Assembly: GCA_020852275.1 (NCBI GenBank)
Contig: JADZBE010000026.1
Coordinates: 1 to 64,000, forward strand
DNA from: Phycisphaerales bacterium
GTDB taxonomy: Bacteria; Planctomycetota; Phycisphaerae; UBA1845
DNA length: 64,000 nt
Direction: 5' to 3'
Both the position numbers and the translations under genes were made by a program. Position 1 is the first letter of the stretch. Each line of letters begins with the position of its first letter. The notes under the pieces were generated by a model that was not told where the DNA came from, did no database searches, and saw only the letters and a program-made list of their open reading frames with translations. Positions 1 through 9,262 of the stretch are shown piece by piece.

Positions 1-105
1 CTCCGAGGGGGCTTTTCACATGACCAGGAATCTGGCTTGCCATCCATTGCAGTTGTTCATCCGTGAGTGTGAGCATGGTGGCATTGTACATCAAAACAAC
101 AGATG

Positions 106-1376
106 TCAAGTTTTGGGATAGGTTCTAGTCTTTCCTGCATTGTTTTGGCGCCCCGATGATCCCCATGCCTTTGTGATCTCCTGACCCAGGCGAGTCTGCA
201 ACTCGTTAAACTGCTTCGCCAGCTGCCTCCGCGCAATTCTGCTTGCCTCATCGGTTCGATCCAAGTATTGAAGCGCAGCTGCCTCATACTGCAGCCGTAA
301 GGTACCTGTGCGGTCAAGGTACACGGCCGCCACGAGTACGGTAGAACCTCCACCGCAACAGCTTTGTACCTCGACACTAATAGTACCCACTTGCTGTTCG
401 AGCGACCCAGTCGAGTGTTTGTCTTCGGAATCTGATTGCCCCTCACGCGGCCAACTCCAATCTTCAGGTGGAACCAATCCAGCTGGGTCAGTTAACTTAG
501 GAGGCGAGGAAGAAACGTACTCATACAACACGAGGCCTGCAACGTATCTTAGCGGATCCCTCTGCAACCATCTCCCCTCGAGCGGCGCGTAGTGCCGGGC
601 GCGGTTGTGTTGGAGCTGCTGGTTGGCGGTGGGGGTGGTGTCGGATTCGGGGAGGGTTTCGAGCATGTAGAGTCTGCGGCCGGTGAAGTGGAACGGGTTG
701 CCGGCGGCGGAGGTGAACAGTTGCGTCATGGCGCCGCCGCTGTTTTTTATGGTGGTGAACGTGGCCGAGTCGGCGAGGTCCACGTCGCCGTCGAGGTCGA
801 GGTCGGCGAGTGGGTCGGTGGCGGGTTTTCCGTTGGCCGGCGAGGGGCCCAGGGCGGCGGTGAAGCGCGCCTGGTCCGTGGCGTTGACCGCGGCGTCGCG
901 GTTGAAGTCGCCGTCGCTGTAATGCCACAGCCGCACGGCCCCGTAGCCGTCGTAAGTCTGGGCCTCCGTCAGCGTGCCGTTGACTTTCATCACGCCCGTC
1001 ACGGTGTACAGTTCCTGCGTCAAATAATAAAACGTCTCGGCATCGACCGGCACCGAGGATACATGCTCACGCGGATTACCGCGAGAGCATGGCACCCGCC
1101 GGCCTCGCCCTCGATCAGCACCGCCCGCTCGTCGATGTACTGCGTGCCATTGACAAACCGCCGCGCGAGCGAGCCGTCGCCATGATAGTCCGCGATCTCC
1201 ACCTGTCCATCATGGTGCAAGCGCAGGTCCGACGTATTCGAATCGCCCTGCGTCCCGCCTTGAACGTCGTACGGCGTCCCGCCTTGAACGTCATACTGCG
1301 TCCACGCGGTGATCTTCCGCCCCAGCGCGTCATATGCAAACGTCGCCAGCGGCACGTCGCCGCCCGTGGCCCTTGC
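106..1376 (-). pseudogene. RHS-repeat protein C-terminal fragment with embedded dockerin, frameshifted
   Basis: On the minus strand an RHS segment begins near 1376 (FAYDALGRKITAW) and runs through YIDERAVLIEGEAGG. It then changes reading frame between about 1095 and 1060 and continues as DAETFYYLTQELYTVTG. Next comes a dockerin-like pair of calcium loops (GDFNRDAAVNATDQ and LDLDGDVDLADS). The conserved RHS core follows (RARHYAPLEGRWLQRDPLRY, then LTDPAGL) and a variable tail ends at 106. The N-terminal bulk expected of an RHS protein is absent; upstream is repeat DNA and then pabB on the other strand. An in-frame duplication of 24 bases at 1250-1297 repeats YDVQGGTP/Q. RHS proteins are large surface or toxin-delivery proteins. 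This copy looks truncated and frameshifted, so it is probably not functional. A sequencing error could explain the frameshift but not the missing N-terminus. Confidence 0.75.
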
Positions 1377-1578
1377 GCCTTGGCCCGGAAAGAAGGGCCC
1401 GAGCCCGCGCGGCAAAGCGAACGCCGCTTGCAGGGGGAAGCCGGCAGCCCGTGGTGAGAGTAAACCGGAACGACTCTTCAGCATATTCACCCCCAATTCG
1501 AGCGGAAGAAACACCGGCTGGAAAGCCGGTGCCCCACAGGGAATGGCTTTCGCCACACCGTGCCAGGGCCGCTTGCGC

Positions 1579-1671
1579 GAAGAAGCGAAGACCGCTCGGG
1601 CGGAGAAGCAAACGCCGCTCGGGCGGAGAAGCAAACGCCGCTGGGGCGGAGAAGCGAACGCCGCTCGCGCG
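1579..1671. repeat. 23-bp tandem repeat, about four copies
   Basis: A unit of the form GGAGAAGCAAACGCCGCTCG plus three bases recurs with a 23-base period: unit starts at 1602, 1625 and 1648, with a degenerate copy before them. It fills part of the gap between the RHS remnant and pabB (1377-1728), where I see no gene. Because 23 is not a multiple of three, open frames across it are unlikely to be coding. Confidence 0.7.
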
Positions 1672-1728
1672 GCAACATGGGCATTCGCCGCGCTGCGGGA
1701 AGCGTGTCCGGCGACTATAGTGCGGGCG

Positions 1729-3273
1729 ATGTCCACGGTGTCCGCCGCATCTTTCGCTCGACTGCTGTACGAGCCGCTCGACGCCGCGGCGAGGCTCGAA
1801 GCGGTGATCTCGCGCCTCTCTCCCGCGCGGCGCCCGGTGGTGTTCGATTGCGGCGATCCGGCGACGGGCGGCGGTCGATTCACCGTCATCGGCGTGGATC
1901 CCCTGGAGCGATTCATCCTGAACCCGCGCGATCCGGGCTGCCCGTTTCGATCACTCGAAGCGGCCATCCGCCGCTGGCCGCGCGTCGAGAGACTTTGTGG
2001 GGACAGCTCGAACGCGGCGGGCGGCGGGCCTTTTTCCGGCGGATGGGTGGGCTTCTTCACCTATGAGTCCGGGCTTCGGACGGAGAACGTTCGCGCATCG
2101 CGTGCTGAAGAGCTGCGCGTTCCGCTGATGGAGTTCGGTTTGTACGACCACGCGCTGGTGTACGACGCGGACGCACGGCGCTGGCATGCGTCGGCGGTGG
2201 TCTGGCCCGCCGGAATCACCCGCGGCCCGCGCAGCCCCCGCGAGCGGATCGACTCGCTCAAGGAGATTCTCGCGGGCGCGGGCGCCGGAGATCCTCGCGG
2301 GGACCCGGCGCCGGTCGGCGCGCGGCCACTTCGTTTCCCGCCCGAGGGAGGTGAGTTGATCGCCCGCCGCGACGGGGATGATTTGATCGCCCGCCGCGGC
2401 GCAGCCGATTGGAGCGCGGGCGGCGACGTTTCCTCGCGGACGTGTTCACCGTGCCTTTCGCGCGCGGAGTACACGTCCAAGGTCGAGCGCATCCGTGAGT
2501 ACATCGCCGCCGGAGACGTTTACCAGGTGAACCTCACGCAGCGCTTCGATGCAACGACCCGCCTTTCTCCGGTCGAGTTGCATCTGCGACTGCGCGAAGT
2601 GAACCCCGCGCCGCACGCCGCGCTGATCCTCCGCGAAGAATATGCGATCCTCAGCGCGTCGCCCGAGTTGTTCCTGGACATCGAGGATCGCCGAATCGTC
2701 ACGCGCCCCATCAAGGGCACGCGGCCGCGAATCGGGCGCGCGGATGCGGATGCGCAGGCGCGGCGGGAGCTGGCCGCCAGCGAGAAGGACCGGGCCGAGC
2801 TGGTGATGATCGTGGATCTGCTGCGCAACGACCTGGGTCGCGTCTGCGAGCATGGCAGCGTGCGCGTTGTGGACGACGGCGTGATCGAAGAACATCCCAC
2901 CGTGTTTCACCGCGTCGCCACGATCGAGGGCCGGCTGCGCGAAAGCGCGGGGCTTGCCGACGTGCTGCGCGCGACGTGCCCGGGCGGCTCGATCACCGGC
3001 GCGCCGAAGATTCGCGCGATGCAGATCATCGACGAGCTGGAGCCGGCGCCGCGCGGCGCGTACTGCGGGTCGATCGGCTTCATCGGCCTGGACGGGCGCG
3101 TGCGGCTCAACCTGGCGATCCGCACGATGACGCAGATCTGGAGCACGGTGCACGTTCACGCCGGGGGCGGGATCGTGGCGGACAGCACGGCGGACGCGGA
3201 GTTTGAGGAAACGCTGGCGAAGGCGCGGGGGATGTTTCAGGCGTTGGGCGTGACGCACGCGCCCTCGGAGTGA
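1729..3273 (+). CDS. pabB: Aminodeoxychorismate synthase component I
   Basis: A chorismate-utilising enzyme of about 514 residues. It should convert chorismate to 4-amino-4-deoxychorismate on the way to 4-aminobenzoate and folate. The C-terminal half carries the family core in order: DVYQVNLTQRF, ASPELFL, PIKGTRPR, LVMIVDLLRNDLGRV, GGSITGAPKIRAMQIIDELE and HAGGGIVADS. The lysine in PIKGT is typical of PabB; TrpE usually has alanine there. A low-complexity insert (about residues 190-245, two copies of LIARR) separates the N-terminal domain from the core. I chose the ATG at 1729 because the sequence upstream is tandem repeat. The glutaminase subunit (PabA) is not nearby. The next gene downstream looks like pabC, which supports the assignment over TrpE. 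Confidence 0.88.
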   Translation: MSTVSAASFARLLYEPLDAAARLEAVISRLSPARRPVVFDCGDPATGGGRFTVIGVDPLERFILNPRDPGCPFRSLEAAIRRWPRVERLCGDSSNAAGGGPFSGGWVGFFTYESGLRTENVRASRAEELRVPLMEFGLYDHALVYDADARRWHASAVVWPAGITRGPRSPRERIDSLKEILAGAGAGDPRGDPAPVGARPLRFPPEGGELIARRDGDDLIARRGAADWSAGGDVSSRTCSPCLSRAEYTSKVERIREYIAAGDVYQVNLTQRFDATTRLSPVELHLRLREVNPAPHAALILREEYAILSASPELFLDIEDRRIVTRPIKGTRPRIGRADADAQARRELAASEKDRAELVMIVDLLRNDLGRVCEHGSVRVVDDGVIEEHPTVFHRVATIEGRLRESAGLADVLRATCPGGSITGAPKIRAMQIIDELEPAPRGAYCGSIGFIGLDGRVRLNLAIRTMTQIWSTVHVHAGGGIVADSTADAEFEETLAKARGMFQALGVTHAPSE

Positions 3274-3439
3274 GGGTTGTGCACTGCGGCGCATCTTGAA
3301 AGTCGTGAAGGGCGGAGCCTCCTGAAGGTCGTGCGAGGCGGAGCATCCTGAGGTTCGGCGGCGCGGAACATCATGAAGGTCGAGCGGCTTGGCGCGTCGC
3401 CAAGCGTGCGCGGCATGGGGCGTGGCGAGGCGGTGCGGC

Positions 3440-4303
3440 TTGGAGCGTTGGGCTTATCTGAACGGCGAGTTCGTGCCGACGGGCGAGGCTCGCGTGAGCG
3501 TGTTCGACGGCGGGTTCCTGCACGGCGCGGGGCTGTTCGAGACGATGCGCGCCCAGAATGGGCGCGTCTTCCGGCTGGAATCGCACATGCGCCGGCTGCT
3601 GCGCTCAGCACAGGCGCTGCGGCTGCCGATCACGTCCGGCGCGATGCCGGGCGGGGCGGTGTTCGAGCAGCTCCTGGCGCGCAACGGACTGCGCAGCGCC
3701 CGCGTGCGACTGACGGCGACGACGGGCTCGGTCTATTCCGGCGATGGCGCAGGCTCCGGTCCCACCTTGTGCATCATGGCCGACGAGTTGATCGAGTACC
3801 CGCGCGAGTTGTACGAGAAGGGCGCGACGGTGATGATTTCCCGCCGCCCTCAGACGTCCGCCGATCCGCTCGCGGGGCACAAGACCACCTGCTATCTGCC
3901 GAGACTGCTGGCGCTGCAGGAGGCACGCGCGGCGCAGTGCGGCGAGGCCGTCTTCTTCGATGAAGCGAACCACCTCGCCGAAGGGGCGGTGAGCAACGTC
4001 TTCGTCGTCAAGCAGGCAGCGCTGCTGACGCCGCCGCTGTCCACGCCGGTTCTCCCGGGGATTGCCCGTGCCCTGGTGCTGGACCTTGCGCGCGAGGAAG
4101 GCATCGCCGCCGGCGACGAGGAGCCGCTGACCATCCACGACGTCCTCGACGCCGAGGAAGTGTTCCTCACCAACTCCCTCATGCAGGTCATGCCCGTCAC
4201 CCGGGTCGAACGCCGCGACATCGCCGAAGGAAAGCCGGGCGAAACCGCGAAGCGCCTGCTCGCCGCGTATCAGGCCAAGGTGCGCGAGGAGTGCGGCGGA
4301 TGA
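3440..4303 (+). CDS. pabC: Aminodeoxychorismate lyase (class IV aminotransferase fold)
   Basis: A PLP-dependent class IV fold protein of about 287 residues. It has the N-terminal YLNGEFVP, the SVFDGGFLHGAGLFETMR stretch, HKTTCYLPRLLALQEAR (the PLP lysine is the K) and LAEGAVSNVFVV. TNSLMQVMPVTRV resembles the CNSLMxVxPV motif of PabC more than the branched-chain aminotransferase motif. Expected reaction: 4-amino-4-deoxychorismate to 4-aminobenzoate plus pyruvate, following pabB directly upstream. No ATG fits the N-terminus. I chose TTG 3440 because it places five residues before YLNG, with a GAGG ten bases upstream; GTG 3422 and TTG 3389 are alternatives. The 166 bp gap to pabB holds degenerate direct repeats containing CCTGAAGGTCG. 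A D-amino-acid or branched-chain aminotransferase role is the main alternative. Confidence 0.78.
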   Translation: MERWAYLNGEFVPTGEARVSVFDGGFLHGAGLFETMRAQNGRVFRLESHMRRLLRSAQALRLPITSGAMPGGAVFEQLLARNGLRSARVRLTATTGSVYSGDGAGSGPTLCIMADELIEYPRELYEKGATVMISRRPQTSADPLAGHKTTCYLPRLLALQEARAAQCGEAVFFDEANHLAEGAVSNVFVVKQAALLTPPLSTPVLPGIARALVLDLAREEGIAAGDEEPLTIHDVLDAEEVFLTNSLMQVMPVTRVERRDIAEGKPGETAKRLLAAYQAKVREECGG

Positions 4304-4697
4304 GGGCCGCGGCGAGCGCGGGACGCTGCCAGCGGACGGATGCCCCAACCCCGAAGGGGTTGCGGCGAATATGCGTCTGCCCTCGAGCCGCATTGCAAAT
4401 GGAATGAAGTCCATTGCCGCGACGTCATGGAAACCGTGACGAGATCCGGTGATCGCGCCGCAACCCCGTTGGGGTTGATTTGGACTCGGCCATCGTTGAC
4501 CCAGGGTAGACCGCCGCGCGGTCAACCTTGGGCTTGAGGCCGCGACCCCGTTGAGCTTGGGATTTTTTTGGTACGACCCCTCATGAAAGACCGTTTTTGC
4601 TCTCCGTAGGCAGTGTGCCACGCCCGTGCCGGGGCGTTGCCGCGGCACACTGTCAAAAGAATCCCAAACTCGTTGGGGTCGCATCATCGGTTCCCGT
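4304..4697. repeat. Intergenic block of short palindromes
   Basis: No gene is seen in this stretch. It contains several short inverted repeats of the AACCCCGAAGGGGTT and CAACCCCGTTGGGGTTG kind, plus TTGACCCAGGGT...GGTCAACC and GTGCCACGCCCG. It leads directly into the larger dispersed element starting near 4698. The open frames running through it are driven by the repeats and have no domain content. Confidence 0.55.
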
Positions 4698-4978
4698 GCG
4701 CGCACCTGAATCGCAGCAGACGTACAACCCCTTTCGGGGTTGGGTTTCCCCGCGCTCGGGAATCCGTGGGCTGCGCCCACGGCTACTCACGTGGATCCCC
4801 TGCGGGGATCAGGCTGACGATGCTGCGGGGATCAGGCTGAAGCTGATTCGAAGATCAAGCTGAATCGGCTTCACGGATCGGCTTGCCTCGACCTCGGAAA
4901 ATAGGCCGACTCTCACTGGACGAGATCGAACCCGGCGCAGCTCGAAACTGAATTGCCAAAATCCTCGGCCAGACCCGA
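4698..4978 (+). repeat. Dispersed ~270 bp palindrome-containing element, copy 1
   Basis: This block is closely similar, along its whole length, to the reverse complement of 27921-28180. Shared landmarks in order: CGCAGCAGACGTACAACCCC, a GGGGTT arm, CCGTGGGCTGCGCCCACGG, GATCCCCTGCGGGGATC, the repeated GGGGATCAGGCTGA units, TTGCCTCGACCTCG and GACGAGATCGAACCC. It contains several perfect or near-perfect hairpins and no plausible gene. It lies in the gap before the LolC/E-like gene. Confidence 0.8.
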
Positions 4979-5039
4979 CGGCCCCGAGCTGCCCGGTCGC
5001 CCGCTCCCCCGCGGACTCGATGCGGGTAGGATGCACGCG

Positions 5040-6653
5040 ATGTACAAGTGGTTTCTCGTCGGGCGCTATCTTCGGACGAAGCTGATCGCGTTCTTCGCCA
5101 TCTGCGCGGTGACGCTGTGCGTGGCGATGATGCTCGTCGTGCTCAGCGTCATGGGCGGGTTCCTCGACATGGTGAAGGAGCGGTCGCGCGGGCTGCTCTC
5201 CGACATCATCGTGGACAATGGCTCGCTTCAAGGGTTTCCGTACTACGAGGAGTTCATCACGCACGTCCGCACGCACGCGCCCGACATCCTGCGCGACGCC
5301 ACGCCCGTCATCCAGAATTACGGCATGTTGCGCTCTCCGCGGAACTTCTACACCAAGCCCGTGCGCATCGTGGGCATCCGCCTCGACGAGTACGGCAAGG
5401 TCAACACGTTTGACGAAGGGCTTTTCTTCAACGGCTACTACCCCGGCACGACCAACCTCGGCGAGCAGCAGCAGCCCCTCGCCGGCGCGGGCGAGGCGGG
5501 TCGGTTCGACCGGCTGCCTCCCGAGTATGAGGAGGCCAACCGGCGCTGGCGCGAGTCAAACCCGGATCGCGAAGAACTCGAAAAGTATCTCAAGCAGCCT
5601 TTCGTCGTGCTGCGCGGCGCGGGGGAGCGCGTGTTCGCCAGCCCGATGGACCTGGAGGAATGGAGCGACCTCTCGAAAGAGCCGGACCTGACGCCCCGTT
5701 ACGAGGGCGATCCCTACCGCGGCATCATCATCGGCGTGGACGTGCTGCACGAACGCCAGCAGGACGGCACCTACCTGCGGTACTTCAAGAAAGGCGAACT
5801 GCTCACGCTCACGGCCCTGCCGATCTCCGAGAAAGGCTCCGTGGGGACGGGACTTGACGCGCGCACGGAGCTGGTTCGATACGCGGACGATTCGCGCACC
5901 GGCGTCTTCGAGATCGACGAAATCTGCGTGTACGTGGATTTCGACTGGATCCAGAAGCTCCTGGACATGCACCGTTTCGAGTACGAGGACGGCACCTTTC
6001 AAAACGCGCGCGCGTCGCAGATTCTCATTCGGCTTCAGCCGGGCGTTGGCGACGACGAAGGGCGCCGGCGCCTCACGGACCTGTGGAACGAGTTTCGCGC
6101 CCGCCTGGCGCTGGAGCCCGGCTCGCCCGAGGCCGAGATGCTCACGTACGTGCGCGTCCAGACGTGGGAGGACATGCAGGCGCGGTTCATCGCCGCGGTC
6201 GAGAAGGAGAAGAACCTCGTCACCGTGCTGTTCGGCGTGGTGATGCTCGTGGCCGTGGTGCTGGTGGGGCTGGTGTTCTGGATGATCGTGGAGAAGAAGA
6301 CCAAGGACATCGGCATTCTCAAGTCGATGGGCGCGTCGAGCGAGGGGATCGCGGGCATCTTCGTAACGTACGCGGTGGCGATCGGGCTGCTCGGCGCGGT
6401 GCTGGGATCCTCGATGGGCGGCGTGTTCGTCTTCTACATCAACGAGATTCAGGACTGGCTGGCGGGCATCAACCCGAGCCTGCGCGTGTGGAGCCCGGAC
6501 GTGTACACCTTCGACCGCATCCCGAACGTCGTGAAGCAGGCGGACGTGATCTGGATCAGCATCGGTGCGATCTTCGCCTCGATCCTCGGCGCGCTGATCC
6601 CCGCGATCCACGCCAGCGCGGTGTGGCCCGTGAAGGCGCTGCGGTATGAGTAG
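5040..6653 (+). CDS. LolC/E-type ABC transporter permease (FtsX/MacB family)
   Basis: An inner-membrane permease of about 537 residues. A transmembrane segment lies near the N-terminus (IAFFAICAVTLCVAMMLVVL) and is followed by VMGGFLDMVKERSRG. A large periplasmic region of about 350 residues comes next. Three C-terminal segments carry the FtsX-domain signature (EKKTKDIGILKSMGAS) and the tail ends PAIHASAVWPVKALRYE. Family members extract lipoproteins from the inner membrane or act as mechanotransmission permeases with a LolD-type ATPase. No ATPase gene is adjacent, so it must pair with one elsewhere. ATG 5040 has GGTAGG nine bases upstream; ATG 5031 lies too close to that site. Confidence 0.82.
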   Translation: MYKWFLVGRYLRTKLIAFFAICAVTLCVAMMLVVLSVMGGFLDMVKERSRGLLSDIIVDNGSLQGFPYYEEFITHVRTHAPDILRDATPVIQNYGMLRSPRNFYTKPVRIVGIRLDEYGKVNTFDEGLFFNGYYPGTTNLGEQQQPLAGAGEAGRFDRLPPEYEEANRRWRESNPDREELEKYLKQPFVVLRGAGERVFASPMDLEEWSDLSKEPDLTPRYEGDPYRGIIIGVDVLHERQQDGTYLRYFKKGELLTLTALPISEKGSVGTGLDARTELVRYADDSRTGVFEIDEICVYVDFDWIQKLLDMHRFEYEDGTFQNARASQILIRLQPGVGDDEGRRRLTDLWNEFRARLALEPGSPEAEMLTYVRVQTWEDMQARFIAAVEKEKNLVTVLFGVVMLVAVVLVGLVFWMIVEKKTKDIGILKSMGASSEGIAGIFVTYAVAIGLLGAVLGSSMGGVFVFYINEIQDWLAGINPSLRVWSPDVYTFDRIPNVVKQADVIWISIGAIFASILGALIPAIHASAVWPVKALRYE

Positions 6654-6654
6654 G

Positions 6655-6777
6655 AGTCAGGGTTCGGGGTTCAGGGTTCCGGGTTTTGGATCGACGGCTC
6701 GGCTCTTGGGACGGACGCAGGTCGTGTCTTTCAATCGAATGACGGGCACCGTCATTCCCGCGCAGGCGGGAATCCAG
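6655..6777. repeat. GGGTTCAGG-type heptamer repeat plus REP-like palindrome
   Basis: Right after the permease stop comes a run of near-tandem GTTCAGG/GTTCCGG units (about 6657-6688). An inverted version occurs near 26990-27030. At 6751-6777 lies GTCATTCCCGCGCAGGCGGG followed by AATCCAG, a dispersed palindrome also found at 15371, 22744, 22775, 26800, 26861 and 49823. Confidence 0.7.
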
Positions 6778-6814
6778 AGGTCCTACGGTGCGGCCCGAAC
6801 GCCCACGGGCCTTG

Positions 6815-7249
6815 TCATACCCGGCCGTGCAGGTACTCGTGCAGGTACTCGATGGTGTGCGCCTGCTGCGCGCTTTCCGCGGCCAGGATGTCGCCGATGG
6901 AGACAATTCCGTAAAGCTGCCCGTCCTCGACGACCGGCAGGTGGCGGATCTTCCGGGCCGTCATGACCGAGCGGCATTCGGAAAGCGCCGTCGCGCGGCG
7001 GCAGCAGGCCATCGGCGCGGTCATGACTTCGCCGACGCGCGTGGCGCCGGGCGGAAGCTGCGCGGCCACGACGCGGTTGAGCACGTCGCGCTCGGTGAAA
7101 ATGCCAACGGCGCGATCGCCCTCCGTGACGACCAGCGCGCCGATGCGCCGCTGGTTCATCAAGCGCGCCGCCTGCAACACGGTCTCGTCACGCGTAATCG
7201 TGGCGACTTCCGCCCCCTTGCGCTCCAGGACAGTCTGAACGGTCGGCAT
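6815..7249 (-). CDS. CBS-domain pair protein
   Basis: A cytoplasmic protein of 144 residues made of two tandem CBS motifs. The first runs about residues 8-60 (QRRIGALVVTEGDRAVGIFTERDVLN); the second runs about 73-130 (MTARKIRHLPVVEDGQLYGIVSIGDIL). CBS pairs bind adenosyl nucleotides such as AMP, ATP or SAM and act as sensors; the two repeats are all there is here, with no effector domain. The ATG has GGGAG about eight bases upstream. No operon partner is evident, because the next leftward gene upstream ends almost 400 bp away. Confidence 0.88.
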   Translation of the reverse strand: MPTVQTVLERKGAEVATITRDETVLQAARLMNQRRIGALVVTEGDRAVGIFTERDVLNRVVAAQLPPGATRVGEVMTAPMACCRRATALSECRSVMTARKIRHLPVVEDGQLYGIVSIGDILAAESAQQAHTIEYLHEYLHGRV

Positions 7250-7638
7250 GTGTCAATCTCCCGGGAGACAGGCCCGGCAAGCGTCGGCGTCGAGACGACG
7301 CGAATGCCCGAGACGATGTGAATCTACCGGCTCACGCGCAAGCCCGCGGAGACCGCCGCCGCTCGGTCCAAGCGGAACTCCGCGGCCACCGGAGCCTCAA
7401 GCAGCCGTCTGTGTATTCTATCCCCGCGGATTCACTTGGAAAATATTTTCCGCGTTGAAGGGCGAAGCGTGCTTTCCGTTGAGGAGTGCGCCTGATGGGA
7501 ATGGACGCTGATCGGGATGAATGCCGCCGGGATCGAGCCGGGATGCCGAGTTCGTGCCTTCATTCACGAAGGCGGCGCATTCTGCCCGCGCTTCACAAGG
7601 ATTTCGCCCGTGTGAACATCTGGGCAAGCGCGGCAGCT
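7250..7638. other. Intergenic region with nothing recognised
   Basis: This 389 bp gap separates the CBS gene start from the end of the zinc-ribbon membrane protein gene. I see no credible coding frame, tRNA or clear terminator. The long plus-strand frame entering at 7486 is antisense to the next gene. Confidence 0.4.
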
Positions 7639-8229
7639 TCAAATCAGGATGGCCACGGCGATCCCCAGGCAGAAGCTCCAGTACGCGCGCCGCCGTGGAC
7701 GCTGCACCGCCGGACTGAAACTCGAGACCAGCGCCGCCGGCAGTTGCGGGAATGGGCGGCGCAGGTCGAACAGCCTCAGCGCCATCTCCGCGACGAGCGC
7801 CCACTGAGAAACCTCGAACCATCCAGCGGAAAACCACGCCGTGCCGACAAGCGCCAGGGGCAAGCCCCAGTCGATGAGCAGTTCCGAGGACGAGCGCGGC
7901 GAGCCATATTCCCGTTGCAACAGCCAGACGGCCACCACCACCAGCACCGCCGCACCTGCGGCGCTGCTGTAGAAGCCGAACGGGATAGGCAGGACCGGGG
8001 CGATCGAGAATCCGATCAGCCATGCTCCACGCCAGAAGACGGCCTCGTACGCGCCCATCACCATGAGCGCCGCTCGATGAGCCAGGTCCCGCAGCGCAGG
8101 CACGTCGAATCCGAAGCCGCACTCCGGACACCGCTCCTCCGGAATGCCGCGCAGGTCGTAACCGCACTGCGGGCAATGCAGCTCGATGTCGAGCGGGATC
8201 ATGCGGCGCTTCGGCGGATGCATACGCAT
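7639..8229 (-). CDS. Zinc-ribbon integral membrane protein, unknown function
   Basis: About 196 residues. A zinc ribbon close to the N-terminus (CPQCGYDLRG and CPECGFGFD) is followed by several hydrophobic stretches: LIGFSIAPVLPIPFGFY, AAGAAVLVVVAVWLL, LPLALVGTAWFSAGW and a C-terminal YWSFCLGIAVAILI. This layout, a CPxCGYxLRG ribbon fused to membrane helices, is common among uncharacterised planctomycete proteins. The start is uncertain: ATG 8229, ATG 8223 and ATG 8202 are all in frame. The gene follows another zinc-ribbon protein on the same strand, about 220 bp away, so co-transcription is possible. Confidence 0.68.
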   Translation of the reverse strand: MRMHPPKRRMIPLDIELHCPQCGYDLRGIPEERCPECGFGFDVPALRDLAHRAALMVMGAYEAVFWRGAWLIGFSIAPVLPIPFGFYSSAAGAAVLVVVAVWLLQREYGSPRSSSELLIDWGLPLALVGTAWFSAGWFEVSQWALVAEMALRLFDLRRPFPQLPAALVSSFSPAVQRPRRRAYWSFCLGIAVAILI

Positions 8230-8450
8230 GGGGTTACCCCACAGGGAACCGGGTGGGTGGGCGAAGATTCGTCGATGCTCCAGCCGCATGCGATGCACAC
8301 GGCAATCGCGCCGGCGGGACCCTGTTCCGATGCGCTCGATCCTGCTCGCGCCGCAGGGATGCTTTCGAGGCGCGTTCTTGGCGCCGTGACCAGACTGACA
8401 TGCCGCGCGCGGGCGCGTGTGGCTGGATCCTCTCTGGATTCGGTGTTCCG

Positions 8451-8942
8451 TTACCAGTTCCGCCCCGGCGCCCGCTCGATGGCCGCAAGCTCCCCGCTGT
8501 CCAGCCAAAGGACCTTGCAGTGGGAACAGGAGTCGATGACCTGGTTGCCGGGTCCGTAGTAGGGATGCGTCTCCATCCGCTTGCCGCAGGTGGGGCAGTC
8601 CGTCGCGCGCTGAAGGCTCGCCGCGTCGAGCGGCTGCGGTCCGGCCGAGGGACGCTCGCACGCCGCGCGGCGGAGGCGCACGACCATTGCGAAGTCGTCG
8701 TTGGTCAACAGCAGCCCCGCGCATTCCGGGCACTGCAGCGCCGGGTAGCCCTCGACGGCGGCCTGCACCAGACCTTGCCTGCACACCGGACACAGCGCGT
8801 CGCCCACGTCGCCCAGCACGATCACCCGATCCACCGAGTTGTCGGGCGGGGCAACCTGGTGCAGGGCGCCGCAGTGCCCGCACGTGAGGAGGGTCCGACC
8901 GGGCACAGGTGACAGCGGCGCGGCACAATTGGGACAGTTCAT
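8451..8942 (-). CDS. Double zinc-ribbon (zf-TFIIB-like) protein
   Basis: About 163 residues with three cysteine knots: CPNC...CGHC at the N-terminus, CPVC...CPEC in the middle, and a C-terminal CPTCGKRME...DSCSHCKVLWLDSGEL. The last segment is the typical zf-TFIIB-like module of small bacterial proteins of unknown function. ATG 8942 puts the first zinc ribbon at residue 3 and has GGAG eleven bases upstream; the longer frame adds a non-conserved leader. There is no signal peptide, so it is probably cytoplasmic. A structural metal-binding or nucleic-acid-binding role is possible but unproven. Confidence 0.75.
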   Translation of the reverse strand: MNCPNCAAPLSPVPGRTLLTCGHCGALHQVAPPDNSVDRVIVLGDVGDALCPVCRQGLVQAAVEGYPALQCPECAGLLLTNDDFAMVVRLRRAACERPSAGPQPLDAASLQRATDCPTCGKRMETHPYYGPGNQVIDSCSHCKVLWLDSGELAAIERAPGRNW

Positions 8943-9262
8943 CACGGACGCTCCGTTCCACGGCGGCGGGTGTCGGGTACCAGGGATTCGGCGACGGACC
9001 GCTCCCGTCAACGACCCCCACGGATATCGACCGAACGCGGCGGGGGAGGAAATGAACGGAACGACCGAGAATCGAGGCATCCAGGGTTCCCGGTCGGCGA
9101 AAAGGTCCCTTGCGGATCTCGATCAGGCTGTGTTGAAAGTCATTCCGGGCTGGGGCACCGGCTTTCCAGCCGGTGATTCGCCGCGATAGTGCAGGGGTTT
9201 ACACGCGGGGAAGTTCTGTAAGCGGACTTTCACCACGGGCTGCCATGGCGGCTCGCGGTGCG
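8943..9262. other. Intergenic region with one CACCGGCTTTCCAGCCGGTG palindrome
   Basis: No gene seen. Near 9150-9178 is a perfect hairpin core CACCGGCTTTCCAGCCGGTG. The same core occurs inverted at about 1508-1545, and it is related to the ACCGGTTGAAAACCGGT arrays at 29.9 and 47.8 kb. Confidence 0.5.

Noticed and set aside
7486-8559. 357-codon plus-strand frame
   Set aside because: Antisense to the zinc-ribbon genes; arginine-rich shadow sequence.
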